From: Phycisphaerales bacterium
GTDB lineage: Bacteria; Planctomycetota; Phycisphaerae; Phycisphaerales; SM1A02
Length of the DNA stretch: 38,150 bases
Direction: 5' to 3'
Assembly (NCBI GenBank): GCA_009691785.1
Contig: SIAM01000019.1
Span: 1-38,150 of the forward strand
Shown here: piece by piece, positions 25,608-33,956 of the stretch
How positions within the stretch are numbered: position 1 is the stretch's first letter
How the letters are laid out: each line of letters starts with the position of its first letter
Translations under genes and position numbers: made by a program
Notes under the pieces: model-generated
Told to the model about the DNA's origin: nothing
Seen by the model: the letters and a program-made list of their open reading frames with translations, nothing else
Database searches by the model: none

Positions 25608-26324
25608 ATGCATCCGTCACCCACTCGCGGAATTATTGGAGGTTGCGGCGCGCTGGCTTGTGGCGCGCTGGCTTGTGGCGCGATCATGTTGACGGGTTGC
25701 AACACCATGAATGGGCCAGCAGTGATTGAGATTGATTCCGCCAACTATTCCAAGGCATTTGAAGCTTGCATTGAGGCCGGCCGCAGCGCTGGCATGCCGC
25801 CGCAAGCCGCCGATCGCACCACTGGAATTATTGAAACTGAGCCCCGGACAATTGGTAGTTGGGTTGAACCATGGCGATTTGATTCCACCGGCGCGTTGCA
25901 AAAAGCGGAGAACACTACGCAATTCCAACGCCGTCGCGTGCGCTTTGTGTTCACGCCCAAAGATTGGCAACCGGAATCCATCGAGTCAATCGCCACCATG
26001 AATGGACCCGCCGCGCCAGGATCCAAAGATGACTTGAAGCGTTTCGATTTGGAAACCTACAAAGGACCAATTGAAATTCGCGCGCGCGTATTTGTTGAGC
26101 GCAATTTCACGGACGGTATGCGTATCAACACTTGGAGTTCCACATTGACCAGCCAAACGCAAACACCAACGCCCGGTGTCACCGACGGCACCACGCGTGC
26201 GCAAATAACTTGGACACCAGTGGGCCGCGATGAAGCGTCCGAGCGCACCATTATGGCGGAGATTCAAACCATGATGGACGAACCCCCTACTTCAAGCCCG
26301 ACAGCCGACGTACCGTCATCATAA
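25608..26324 (+). CDS. Lipoprotein of unknown function
   Basis: 238 residues with a lipoprotein signal: a hydrophobic run rich in Ala, Gly and Cys followed by the lipobox LTGC with Cys31 as the likely lipid attachment. The signal region contains a 15-base tandem duplication coding ALACG twice. The mature part has segments such as ANYSKAFEACIEAGRSAG, DRTTGIIETEP and FDLETYKGPIEIRARVFVER, a pattern seen in a set of small planctomycetal lipoproteins; no characterised family is recognised. The chosen ATG 25608 is the one before the signal peptide; the frame is open to 25410. TACACT lies 10 bases upstream. The 3' end overlaps the convergent ABC-2 permease gene by 38 bases. Confidence 0.7.
   Translation: MHPSPTRGIIGGCGALACGALACGAIMLTGCNTMNGPAVIEIDSANYSKAFEACIEAGRSAGMPPQAADRTTGIIETEPRTIGSWVEPWRFDSTGALQKAENTTQFQRRRVRFVFTPKDWQPESIESIATMNGPAAPGSKDDLKRFDLETYKGPIEIRARVFVERNFTDGMRINTWSSTLTSQTQTPTPGVTDGTTRAQITWTPVGRDEASERTIMAEIQTMMDEPPTSSPTADVPSS
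25647..25682 (+). repeat. 15-bp tandem repeat in the lipoprotein signal region
   Basis: GGCGCGCTGGCTTGT twice (25647-25661 and 25662-25676) plus six bases of a third copy (25677-25682). It is in frame and lengthens the hydrophobic core of the signal peptide by five residues per copy. Confidence 0.9.
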
Positions 26325-28119
26325 ATGTGCGTTGCATTGCGGCTTTCATGCCAATAGTGACTGCCACATACAACGCAACGCTTAGCGTTGCGCCCAAAAT
26401 AAATGAGGCTGTAAGACCAGATTGAAGTTCCATGCTCGCGGGAATGCTTTCAGCTGGAGTTACCGTAGCCAAAACTAAATTCAGCGGACTTAGGCAGCTG
26501 ATTGCAGGTCCAAACAAATTAAGGCTGCCGCCGCTGGCTGCGCCGCACAAACCAATCGTGGTCATGACCGCCACAATAATTCCAATCGCTCCAATCATGC
26601 TGCCAATGACGCCCTTAGATTTAATGCTCCAACTCAATCCTGTCATGCCCACAAACGCCAAGAACGCGGTCAGCACAAATGGAAAAACGCTCGCCGCAAT
26701 TGGCAAGACAAGTGGCACATCTATTTTGCTGGTCCCAACAATTTCAGGCGTAGTCACACCGCCCGCTCCCATTGCGTTGCTCAACACATACAACGCGCAC
26801 ATCAACAATGTAATCGATGGCACCGCAATCATGGGCCACAACACGGTGATCAGACCGCGCAGTTTTCCGGAGAGATATTCGCCTGGCTGAATTGGCGTGG
26901 TCAGCAATACATCTAGCGAACCGTCCTCGCGCTCGCGACTGACCGCGGTCGCGCTGACACCCGCGGCTAGAAGCACAGCCAACAGTACTTCGCTTATCAC
27001 CACCGCGGTCAGAACAATTCGAAGCACCGACGTGTTCAAAAAGCCGCCACGATGCATAGCCAGAATTACCGCGACCAAAACGCAACCAAATATTAGAAAT
27101 CCCCAACGCAACAAGCGCGCCATCGGAGTTGCTAACCGAAGATTTACTTCCCACCATGCGATTGGATTGCGCCAAACATGCCTTGGAACACGCTGATTTT
27201 TGGAATTTAGGCGCCGCATAAATCTGGACAACCATGTGTTGTTCGCTTCCGTTCGGCTGCCAACCAAGCGCACTCGCAAAGTGGCGTACAGAATGAAAGT
27301 AAGCACGACGACAAAGGAAAGATAGGTCTGTGCCCGAAGTGGATCACCAAACCACAATCGCCGAAATGGGCCCGCTTCATTTTGCGCAAACTCTTGAGGT
27401 CGATAGTGGTTGGTCAACAAAACGCTTTCCAAAGTAAGAAACGGATTCAGCGGAGTCCACGCCGTGGTCCATGACGCGTTTGAACCAACAGTGATGGGAT
27501 CACGAGCGACACGATCAAACGCACTCGTCGCTGCGAGATAACTCACCATGACCACATAGAAAACAAAAATACTGCGCTTGCCCGCGTTGCGCAACACACT
27601 GAGCGCAATCGATATGGCCCCCATGACAAGCGCCGCTAAAAACGAAATTTGCAAACTTGCCACAACGCTGCCGCTACGCACTCCACCAAAAATTTGCGTC
27701 ATGATAAAAAGTGGAAGGGTAGCCAGCAGCAACGCAACCACAAAAAACAATCGCCCACATAAGTTGCCCAAAATTATTTGCAGACTTGAAAGCGGCGTGG
27801 TCAACAATATTTCCCAAGTCTTTGGATTGCTTTCTTGAGCAATCGCGCCCGCCATAAAAATAGGTGTCAACAAACAAATCGCCGCCACTTGTCCAAAACT
27901 CATCAAGGTGAAGGCGCTGGCACCGCGTTGCGCCAAATCTTTCAGGCTTGCGCCCATGCCTAGCAGTGAGAAAAAAACCAGCAGCATTAAAACCCCCAAA
28001 TACACTGAGCGAATAAGCAAATGCCTGATGCGGTGGCTGCCACCTTTGACAATACGCAGGGCCACGGCGTTAGTGGGACCAAGGGCCAAGAACCAGTTGA
28101 GAAGGCGCGGCACCCCCAC
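26287..28119 (-). CDS. ABC-2 type transporter permease with two homologous halves
   Basis: 610 residues with about 12 membrane helices. Each half carries the same motif: in the first, QESNPKTWEILLTTPLSS followed by a membrane segment, and in the second, EREDGSLDVLLTTPIQPGEY. This is the conserved segment of ABC-2 permeases, normally found once per protein, so the gene looks like an internal duplication or fusion that makes a complete two-subunit channel in one chain. The start is GTG 28119 (an in-frame TAG lies two codons upstream). No ATP-binding subunit is adjacent. The end overlaps the lipoprotein gene by 38 bases. The substrate is unknown; relatives export lipids, polysaccharides or drugs, or are involved in gliding. 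Confidence 0.85.
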   Translation of the reverse strand: MGVPRLLNWFLALGPTNAVALRIVKGGSHRIRHLLIRSVYLGVLMLLVFFSLLGMGASLKDLAQRGASAFTLMSFGQVAAICLLTPIFMAGAIAQESNPKTWEILLTTPLSSLQIILGNLCGRLFFVVALLLATLPLFIMTQIFGGVRSGSVVASLQISFLAALVMGAISIALSVLRNAGKRSIFVFYVVMVSYLAATSAFDRVARDPITVGSNASWTTAWTPLNPFLTLESVLLTNHYRPQEFAQNEAGPFRRLWFGDPLRAQTYLSFVVVLTFILYATLRVRLVGSRTEANNTWLSRFMRRLNSKNQRVPRHVWRNPIAWWEVNLRLATPMARLLRWGFLIFGCVLVAVILAMHRGGFLNTSVLRIVLTAVVISEVLLAVLLAAGVSATAVSREREDGSLDVLLTTPIQPGEYLSGKLRGLITVLWPMIAVPSITLLMCALYVLSNAMGAGGVTTPEIVGTSKIDVPLVLPIAASVFPFVLTAFLAFVGMTGLSWSIKSKGVIGSMIGAIGIIVAVMTTIGLCGAASGGSLNLFGPAISCLSPLNLVLATVTPAESIPASMELQSGLTASFILGATLSVALYVAVTIGMKAAMQRTFMMTVRRLSGLK

Positions 28120-28148
28120 AGTCTAAGGGTTCGGGGGCGTTGAACCTG

Positions 28149-28177
28149 TTGACCTTGAACACAATTCAAACCATAAT
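28149..28177 (+). promoter_or_regulatory. Sigma-70-like promoter for rny
   Basis: TTGACC (28149-28154), a 17-base spacer and CATAAT (28172-28177), each matching five of six consensus bases (28149-28154 matches TTGAC). Transcription would start about 28184, giving an untranslated leader of about 170 bases. This is the strongest housekeeping-type promoter seen in the window. Confidence 0.5.
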
Positions 28178-28183
28178 GAATTT

Positions 28184-28357
28184 TCTTAAACCAATCGGAC
28201 CGCCACGATTGGATTCCAACTTCCACGGACCAAGCGCCGGATGGCTTTGACCGATTCGATTCACTTCACTGCAACTGTGGTCACTCATCGGTCACAAGCA
28301 TTTCGGCGCGGCGAGCATTGCGCGTCGCCAGTCTGATCTTTACATAAAGGAGGCGCT
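28184..28357 (+). promoter_or_regulatory. Structured 5' leader of rny with inverted and direct repeats
   Basis: The leader contains a hairpin CCAATCG (28191-28197) with CGATTGG (28206-28212), eight-base loop. It also has a distant inverted pair TGACCGAT (28248-28255) and ATCGGTCA (28287-28294), a GGTCAC direct repeat at 28279 and 28290 (11-base period), and a GGCGA/TCGCC stem (28310-28314 with 28325-28329). A strong AAGGAGG sits at 28347-28353. A role as an autoregulatory RNA or a protein target is possible. Folding was judged by eye. Confidence 0.3.
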
Positions 28358-29974
28358 ATGCCTTCACCGATGATTTTATCGCCGCAACTTGCGGCGGTTT
28401 CCGCCACTGATTCCGCTTTCAATCCCACCTCGCTTGTTGCCATTGCCATTGTTGTTGTTTCTGGCGTGGTAGTGGTTTCCATGTGGGCGCTTGCCGCGCG
28501 AAAGTTGCAACGCATGGGCCGCGAAGGCGAGCAACTTGTTGAGAAGGCGCGCATTGAAGGCACAGCCAAGGCGAGCGCTCTTGAACTTGAAGCCGAGCGA
28601 CGTATCACCCACCGCCGCGCCATTGCCGACAAGCAAATCGCGCAATCGCTGTCCGAGGCCAAGGAGGCGCAGGAACGCGTGAGCCGCCGCGAAATTTCCG
28701 TGGAGAAGCGCTCGGAGCAACTTGAGCACCGCGAAGGCGCGCTTGAAAAACGGCTGCAATCCCTGCAGGAAACAGAGGCCAAGCAAAAGTTGGTACTGGA
28801 GGAAAACCAGCGCACGCTGGAACAAACCCGCCAGCGCTTGGCCGAGGTGAGCGGCCTTACGCAAGAGCAGGCGCGCGAGCAATTCATGCAGGAAATACGC
28901 AACCTAAGTCAACGCGATGCGGCGCTGCTGCAGCACAAAATTATTGAAGAGGCCGAGTTGAAGGCGCGCGAAAATGCTAGAGAAATCACGCTTATGGCCA
29001 TGCAGCGCTACGGCGGCGAGTCCGCCACCGACGCCACCGTGCGCTCCGTGAAAATTCCATCGGATGATTTGAAGGGCCGCATCATTGGCCGCGAAGGCCG
29101 CAACATTCGCACGTTTGAACGCGCCACTGGCGTGGATGTTCTCATTGACGACACGCCGGGCGTCATCGCCATTAGTTGCTTTGACCGCGTGCGCCAAGCT
29201 GTTGCGGTTGAAGCGCTGCAGCGACTTGTGGCCGATGGCCGCGTGCATCCGGCGCGCATTGAGGAAGTGGTCGAGCAATCGCGCCATGACATTCATGAGC
29301 GCATGATGAAAGCGGGCAATGATGCCGCTGTGGAAGCGAGCGTGCCTGGACTGCACTTGAAGATTATTGAAATGATGGGCCGGCTTCACTATCGAACCAG
29401 CTATGGGCAAAATGTTTTGCGCCACTCCATTGAGGTTGCGTTCCTAAGCCAACTGATTGCGGATCAACTTGGCCTTGATGGAACCGTGGCGCGGCGCGCC
29501 GGTTTTTTACATGACATTGGCAAAGCCATGGACCACGAAATTGAGGGCGGACACCCCGCAATTGGCATGGATTTCGCCAAGCGCCACAACGAAAAAAGCG
29601 AGGCCGTTCTCAACGCTATCGGTGGGCATCACAACGATATTCCAACCACCACTCCGTACACGCCAATCGTGACTACGGCGGACGCGCTTAGTGGCGCGCG
29701 TCCAGGCGCGCGGCGCGAAAGCATGGAGCACTACATCAAGCGCCTTGAACAACTTGAGCACATTGCAAAATTGCAGCAAGGCGTGTCAGAGGCCTACGCC
29801 ATTCAAGCTGGCCGAGAAGTGCGCGTGATTGTGGACGCCAAAAAATCCGACGACGCGCGCTGCTTGATCATTGCGCAGGAAATCGCCAAGCAAGTCGAGG
29901 CGGAAATGACATTCCCAGGCGAAATTAAAGTCACTGTTTTGCGTGAGCATCGCTCCGAGGCGCTTGCGCACTGA
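28358..29974 (+). CDS. rny: Ribonuclease Y
   Basis: Membrane-anchored endoribonuclease starting mRNA decay, 538 residues. Order: a single membrane helix (about 26-47), a long coiled coil (about 50-215) rich in Glu, Arg, Lys and Gln, the KH RNA-binding motif KGRIIGREGRNIRTFE (239-254), then the HD metal-phosphohydrolase domain with RHSIEV (355-360) and HDIGKAMDHE (385-394), and the usual C-terminal segment. The ATG follows an AAGGAGG Shine-Dalgarno by four bases. It has its own sigma-70-like promoter and a long leader, unlike its neighbours. It is divergent from the ABC-2 permease gene across 238 bases and is followed by 78 bases before the convergent DUF1634 gene; no strong terminator hairpin is visible there. 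Confidence 0.96.
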   Translation: MPSPMILSPQLAAVSATDSAFNPTSLVAIAIVVVSGVVVVSMWALAARKLQRMGREGEQLVEKARIEGTAKASALELEAERRITHRRAIADKQIAQSLSEAKEAQERVSRREISVEKRSEQLEHREGALEKRLQSLQETEAKQKLVLEENQRTLEQTRQRLAEVSGLTQEQAREQFMQEIRNLSQRDAALLQHKIIEEAELKARENAREITLMAMQRYGGESATDATVRSVKIPSDDLKGRIIGREGRNIRTFERATGVDVLIDDTPGVIAISCFDRVRQAVAVEALQRLVADGRVHPARIEEVVEQSRHDIHERMMKAGNDAAVEASVPGLHLKIIEMMGRLHYRTSYGQNVLRHSIEVAFLSQLIADQLGLDGTVARRAGFLHDIGKAMDHEIEGGHPAIGMDFAKRHNEKSEAVLNAIGGHHNDIPTTTPYTPIVTTADALSGARPGARRESMEHYIKRLEQLEHIAKLQQGVSEAYAIQAGREVRVIVDAKKSDDARCLIIAQEIAKQVEAEMTFPGEIKVTVLREHRSEALAH

Positions 29975-30052
29975 CGAAAGCGCTAGCTCTAATCTGCGAA
30001 AGATCGACGCATGCAAGCACCTGAATGCTGGCAAGCGAAATCGATATCAATT

Positions 30053-30457
30053 TTATTTCACCCACAACCCCATCAACATGATGCCGATCACAACAAGCGC
30101 GATCCACACATGAAGCCAATTGCGTTGCAGCATAAATCCAACGCCGACCACAATGGTGCGCAGAAATGGCATGGCTATGCCACACACAATTCCAACCATC
30201 ATCAACGCCGACGCATCGCCGCCGCCAATGGCGCGGATAAAATCCGAAAGTGAATGCCAGGTGGACACCGCGCCGCGAATTTGCGCGTGCGATAATCCGC
30301 GCGACCACGCCAACCCTTGCCCAACACAAATCAAAGTGATGGATGTGATGGCGATCGTCCATAACAAAAAACGCTGAATTCGCCGCAAAATCAGCTGTAA
30401 TTGACGAGATCGCAAATACTCCGCCTCGTGCTCCAAGAATTGCAATTCGTTGGTCAT
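30053..30457 (-). CDS. DUF1634 small membrane protein, partner of the TSUP transporter
   Basis: 134 residues with three predicted membrane segments (about 32-52, 80-100, 110-130) after a charged N-terminal helix (EHEAEYLRSRQLQLILRRIQ). Sequence features such as GVGFMLQRNWLHVWIALVVI fit the DUF1634 family, whose genes are very often found beside TSUP permeases. The ATG overlaps the TSUP stop in ATGA (30457-30454), so translation is coupled and the products probably work as a complex. The longer open frame to 30727 is antisense and out of frame with this arrangement. No function is known for the family. Confidence 0.75.
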   Translation of the reverse strand: MTNELQFLEHEAEYLRSRQLQLILRRIQRFLLWTIAITSITLICVGQGLAWSRGLSHAQIRGAVSTWHSLSDFIRAIGGGDASALMMVGIVCGIAMPFLRTIVVGVGFMLQRNWLHVWIALVVIGIMLMGLWVK

Positions 30458-31419
30458 TTCAACAACTCCGCGCCGCCCTTGAACATCATTTGCAAGCCAA
30501 TACACAACAGCACCACCAGAAAAATTTTCTTCAAGGTGGACACATGAATCTTTGGAACCAGCCACGAGCCAAACATGGCGCCAGGAACAATTCCAATCAG
30601 CACGGGTCCGGCGATTGTGGGGTCCACCATGCCGTCGCGCAAATACACCATGACGCCGGAAGCCGCGGTAATGCCAATCATAAAATTGCTGGTAATGGTG
30701 CTCTCTCGAAACGGCATGCGCATGCAACTATCCATGGCCAACACCTTGTACGCGCCCGAACCAATACCCAACATGCCGCTGAGCAACCCCGCGATCGTCA
30801 TCACGCCAAGACCCACTGGAACTTTTTGCACGTGGTAGACGCGAATACCCTCATTGGTTTCCTCAATGCCATCCAGCTGCAACACGCGTCCCCACCATGA
30901 TTGCGGAAGCACGGTTGCGACGTCGGTCACTCCGCGCCAAGACAATGCAGCCGTCATCAACAAACTCACTCCAAACAATATGGTCAACACATCCGCGCGC
31001 GCGATGGTGGCCAACGTGGCGCCGGCAATCGCGCCCAAACCAGCCGCAACCTCCAGCGTCACACCCACGCGATAATTGCTCATGGAATCGCGGCCGCGAA
31101 CAAGCGCCGCCGCTCCACTGGTGGTGACCACCGCCACCAAACTTGCGGCAATAGCGGTTTTCACATCCACACCTAGAACCGAAACCAAAACTGGAATCAA
31201 GATCACGCCGCCGCCAAGGCCCAGCATGGCTCCAAAGCAGCCACTTAAAATGCTGACCAAAATAATAATCAAGTCAAACAGCACTGGATTGGTTGCCTGC
31301 ACGATTGATGTTGTATCAAATATCGCAGCGACGATGTTTGGCGGCACATTATTGTCAACGCGTCCAACACGCGCAAGTTTATTCATGCTGCGCAACCAAG
31401 AAAAATCCATTGCGCACAT
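30454..31419 (-). CDS. Sulfite exporter TauE/SafE (TSUP) family permease
   Basis: About 321 residues with around eight membrane helices arranged as two related halves. Each half has a glycine-rich motif: GAMLGLGGGVILIPVL in the first and GMLGIGSGAYKVLAM in the second, the TSUP signature. Members move sulfite, sulfoacetate or other organosulfonates or related anions across the inner membrane. ATG 31419 is tentative; ATG 31410 and ATG 31386 (MNKLARV) are equally possible, and none has a ribosome-binding site. The long open frame upstream is antisense to the DUF4139 gene. It overlaps the DUF1634 gene by four bases. Its start is only 15 bases from the divergent DUF4139 start. Confidence 0.88.
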   Translation of the reverse strand: MCAMDFSWLRSMNKLARVGRVDNNVPPNIVAAIFDTTSIVQATNPVLFDLIIILVSILSGCFGAMLGLGGGVILIPVLVSVLGVDVKTAIAASLVAVVTTSGAAALVRGRDSMSNYRVGVTLEVAAGLGAIAGATLATIARADVLTILFGVSLLMTAALSWRGVTDVATVLPQSWWGRVLQLDGIEETNEGIRVYHVQKVPVGLGVMTIAGLLSGMLGIGSGAYKVLAMDSCMRMPFRESTITSNFMIGITAASGVMVYLRDGMVDPTIAGPVLIGIVPGAMFGSWLVPKIHVSTLKKIFLVVLLCIGLQMMFKGGAELLK

Positions 31420-31422
31420 GGG

Positions 31423-31428
31423 TACACT
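31423..31428 (+). promoter_or_regulatory. Putative -10 box of a leaderless DUF4139 mRNA
   Basis: TACACT, exactly 6 bases before ATG 31435, in the 15-base gap separating the two divergent genes. No -35 is evident. Confidence 0.45.
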
Positions 31429-31434
31429 TTTCAC

Positions 31435-32964
31435 ATGATTCAATTTTTCATTACCGCATGTCTTGCCGCGGACGCTTCCGTTGCAACAGCCAATTCCGCA
31501 CAGACCACCCCCGTCAACGGTGTAAGCCTGACGGTGTATTCCAGCGCCGACGCCGCTAGCTTTGATCCGCAAACTTGGATCGCGCAGCAACGCCAGGGCA
31601 ACGATCCGACCGCCGCCTATCAAGTGCCGGGCTTTGGCGTGATCCGTGAAACCCGTGGCGTGGACATGCCGCAAGGCGCGGGCAGCCTGGCCTTCACGGA
31701 TGTCGCGGCCTTCATTGATCCAACCACCGTGTCGTTTGAGGACGTGACCGATCCAACAACGGTCGTCACCAATCAACGATTTGAATTTGATCTTGTAAGC
31801 CCGCAAAAACTGCTGGAAAAATATATCGATCAAAAAATTTCCGCCATGGTGGATATGAACACCGCGCCCATGCGCGTGGATGGAACGCTGCTTGCGGCGC
31901 GCAACGGACAACTTGTTGTGCAAGGCGAGGACGGCGGCGTGCAAATTGTGAATCAATCAAACACCACGCTGACGCTTGGCGCGCTGCCTGGTGGTTTGCG
32001 CACGCGTCCAACTTTATTGTGGGACGTCATTGCCGCAAAGTCCGGCAAGCATCAGGTGCGCACCAGTTACCAAACGTCGGGCATCACTTGGCGCGCCGAT
32101 TACAACTTAATTCTTGACCCCACCGACACCAAGGCCGACATGACCGCGTGGGTTTCCATGTTGAACGTGTCGGGCCGCAGTTATGACAACGCGCAATTGA
32201 AATTGATCGCGGGCGATGTTCAGCGCGCGCAAAGCAACAACAATCGTGGCCGAGGCGCGCCGATGATGATGAAATCCATGACCGATGGCGCCACCGAAGG
32301 CTTCCAAGAAAAAGCGTTCTTTGAATTCCATCTCTATACATTGCCGCGCCCCGCCAACATTCCAGAAAATTCCAGCGAGCAGATCGCGCTGTTTCCAACC
32401 GCTCGCAACATTCCGGTAGAAAAAATTCTGGTGTATGAGGGCTCGAACATCAACGGCTTTGGTGGCGGCATGATTGAGCAACCGGAATTTGGTGCCACAG
32501 GCAAAACCAAAGTGGATGTGTTTGTGCGCTTCAAAAACGAAGCCGCGGCCAACTTGGGAATGCCGCTTCCCGCGGGCAAATTGCGCGTGTCCAAGCGCGA
32601 TGACGCCGACGGCTCGCTTGAATTCATTGGCGAAGATTTGATTGGCCACACGCCCAAGGATGAAAAAGTTCTGGTGCGTTTGGGTTCCGCATTCGATGTG
32701 GTGGGCGCACGCACGCAAACCGATTTCAAATCAGACCGCGGGCGCCGCGAAATGAGCGAGTCCTTCAAAATTGAAATTCGAAACCGCAAGGACAAACCCA
32801 TCACCGTATTGGTGCGCGAGCCTTTATATCGCTGGAGCAATTGGGAAATCACAACCACTAGCCAGCCGTTTGAAAAGAAGAACTCGACCACCATTGAATA
32901 CACGCTTGATGTGCCCGCCAACTCCGAGAAGTTGATCACCTACACCGTGCGATATCGCTGGTAA
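31435..32964 (+). CDS. DUF4139 domain protein, probably exported
   Basis: 509 residues. The first 20 residues include FFITACLAADASVATA, a short hydrophobic stretch that could be a signal peptide or a shorter anchor. The body matches the DUF4139 family: a region preceding the domain (YVGSP-type segment as FEFDLVSPQKLLEKYI, about 117-132), HQVRTSYQTSGITWRADYNLI (about 206-226), then beta-rich repeats and the closing PLYRWSNWEI and EYTLDVPANSEKLITYTVRYRW. In eukaryotes and bacteria the domain accompanies mucoidy inhibitor A; its biochemical role is unclear. The ATG has a TACACT box 6 bases upstream. Beta-sandwich architecture and export suggest an envelope role, but this is inference. Confidence 0.8.
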   Translation: MIQFFITACLAADASVATANSAQTTPVNGVSLTVYSSADAASFDPQTWIAQQRQGNDPTAAYQVPGFGVIRETRGVDMPQGAGSLAFTDVAAFIDPTTVSFEDVTDPTTVVTNQRFEFDLVSPQKLLEKYIDQKISAMVDMNTAPMRVDGTLLAARNGQLVVQGEDGGVQIVNQSNTTLTLGALPGGLRTRPTLLWDVIAAKSGKHQVRTSYQTSGITWRADYNLILDPTDTKADMTAWVSMLNVSGRSYDNAQLKLIAGDVQRAQSNNNRGRGAPMMMKSMTDGATEGFQEKAFFEFHLYTLPRPANIPENSSEQIALFPTARNIPVEKILVYEGSNINGFGGGMIEQPEFGATGKTKVDVFVRFKNEAAANLGMPLPAGKLRVSKRDDADGSLEFIGEDLIGHTPKDEKVLVRLGSAFDVVGARTQTDFKSDRGRREMSESFKIEIRNRKDKPITVLVREPLYRWSNWEITTTSQPFEKKNSTTIEYTLDVPANSEKLITYTVRYRW

Positions 32965-33082
32965 TTCTAAATCATTCGTTGCACTATCCGAACGCTCAGA
33001 CCATGTAAACCGCGCAACAAGAAAACTTCGCCACCACGCATTCGTCGCGCAAGTTCAATACAAATTCAGTTAACACATACAA

Positions 33083-33907
33083 GTGCAAACTCTCACAGAA
33101 ATTAAAGCCATTCTTGCCTCGCGCGGCTTGCGTCCAAAGCACCGCTTTGGTCAAAACTTCTTGCATGACCACAACGTGCTTCGCTCGCTCATGAAGGCCG
33201 CGAACATTTCCGCTGGTGAAGTAATTCTGGAAGTCGGTCCAGGCACCGGCGCCCTCACGGATCTGTTGGTTACCGCCAACGCCCAAGTAATCGCCTGTGA
33301 AATGGACCGCGACCTGGCGGCCTTCAATCGCGAGCGTTTTCAAGAGCGCATCACGCTTATTGAAGGCGATTGCCTGGCCGGCAAACACTCGCTCAATCCA
33401 CTCATTACGGCCGCAATCAATGGCCGCCCCTTTCGTCTTATCGCCAACTTGCCGTATCAAGCGGCCACGCCGCTAATTGCCATTTTGCTCAATGACTTTC
33501 CGCACTGCATGGGCATGCATGTGACCATTCAGCGCGAAGTGGCGCAACGACTTACCGCCGCGCCGGACACCAGTGACATGGGATTGCTTAGCGTCATGGC
33601 GCAATTTTATTCGTCTATACAAACGGTCGCGGAAATTCGCCCCGGTAGTTTTTGGCCGGAGCCCGAAGTCACCAGCGCCATCATTGAGGTTGTCCCGCAC
33701 CAACCTCGCCCCGCACTTCCCGCGCATCTGCAAACTCTATTGGCGTGCGCGTTTCAACACCGACGCAAACAACTAGGCTCTAGCTTGTCGGCTCAATTCA
33801 CATTGCCCGCGGACTTTGACCGCACGCGCCGGCCAGAAACATTGTCTGTTCAAGAATGGATCGCCCTGGCACACTTCCAAGACGCCCCGCGTCAACATCA
33901 TTCATAA
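33083..33907 (+). CDS. rsmA: 16S rRNA (adenine1518/1519-N6)-dimethyltransferase
   Basis: KsgA/RsmA dimethylates two adjacent adenosines near the 3' end of 16S rRNA during 30S assembly. The 274-residue protein starts with the typical KHRFGQNFLHDHNVL (19-33) motif, has SAM motif I EVGPGTGALT (50-59), acidic DRD for ribose binding, and the catalytic motif ANLPYQAATP (121-130). The C-terminal helical domain (FQHRRKQLGSSL) is present. The start is a GTG at 33083; the AACACATACAA run before it contains an imperfect TAACAC at 6 bases. No Shine-Dalgarno is present. Preceded by 118 bases free of genes and followed by a GC-rich hairpin before the convergent anti-sigma gene. Confidence 0.95.
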   Translation: MQTLTEIKAILASRGLRPKHRFGQNFLHDHNVLRSLMKAANISAGEVILEVGPGTGALTDLLVTANAQVIACEMDRDLAAFNRERFQERITLIEGDCLAGKHSLNPLITAAINGRPFRLIANLPYQAATPLIAILLNDFPHCMGMHVTIQREVAQRLTAAPDTSDMGLLSVMAQFYSSIQTVAEIRPGSFWPEPEVTSAIIEVVPHQPRPALPAHLQTLLACAFQHRRKQLGSSLSAQFTLPADFDRTRRPETLSVQEWIALAHFQDAPRQHHS

Positions 33908-33920
33908 TGGCGCTTTGGTC

Positions 33921-33941
33921 GCGCGGCATGCGGCGCCGCGC
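33921..33941. terminator. GC-rich hairpin between convergent rsmA and the RsbW-like gene
   Basis: GCGCGGC (33921-33927), a seven-base loop and GCCGCGC (33935-33941), seven perfect G-C pairs in the 49-base gap that separates two converging genes. It could stop transcription from both sides, but there is no T-run on either strand. Confidence 0.35.
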
Positions 33942-33956
33942 CTTGATCGCGCGCAT

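Noticed and set aside
30458-30727. Longer start for the DUF1634 protein
   Set aside because: The upstream part overlaps the TSUP coding region in another frame; the ATGA overlap start at 30457 matches family length.
31420-31956. N-terminal extension of the TSUP frame
   Set aside because: The extra 179 residues are antisense to the DUF4139 gene, His/Arg-rich and without membrane helices; the family begins after the MNKLARV or MCAMDF starts.
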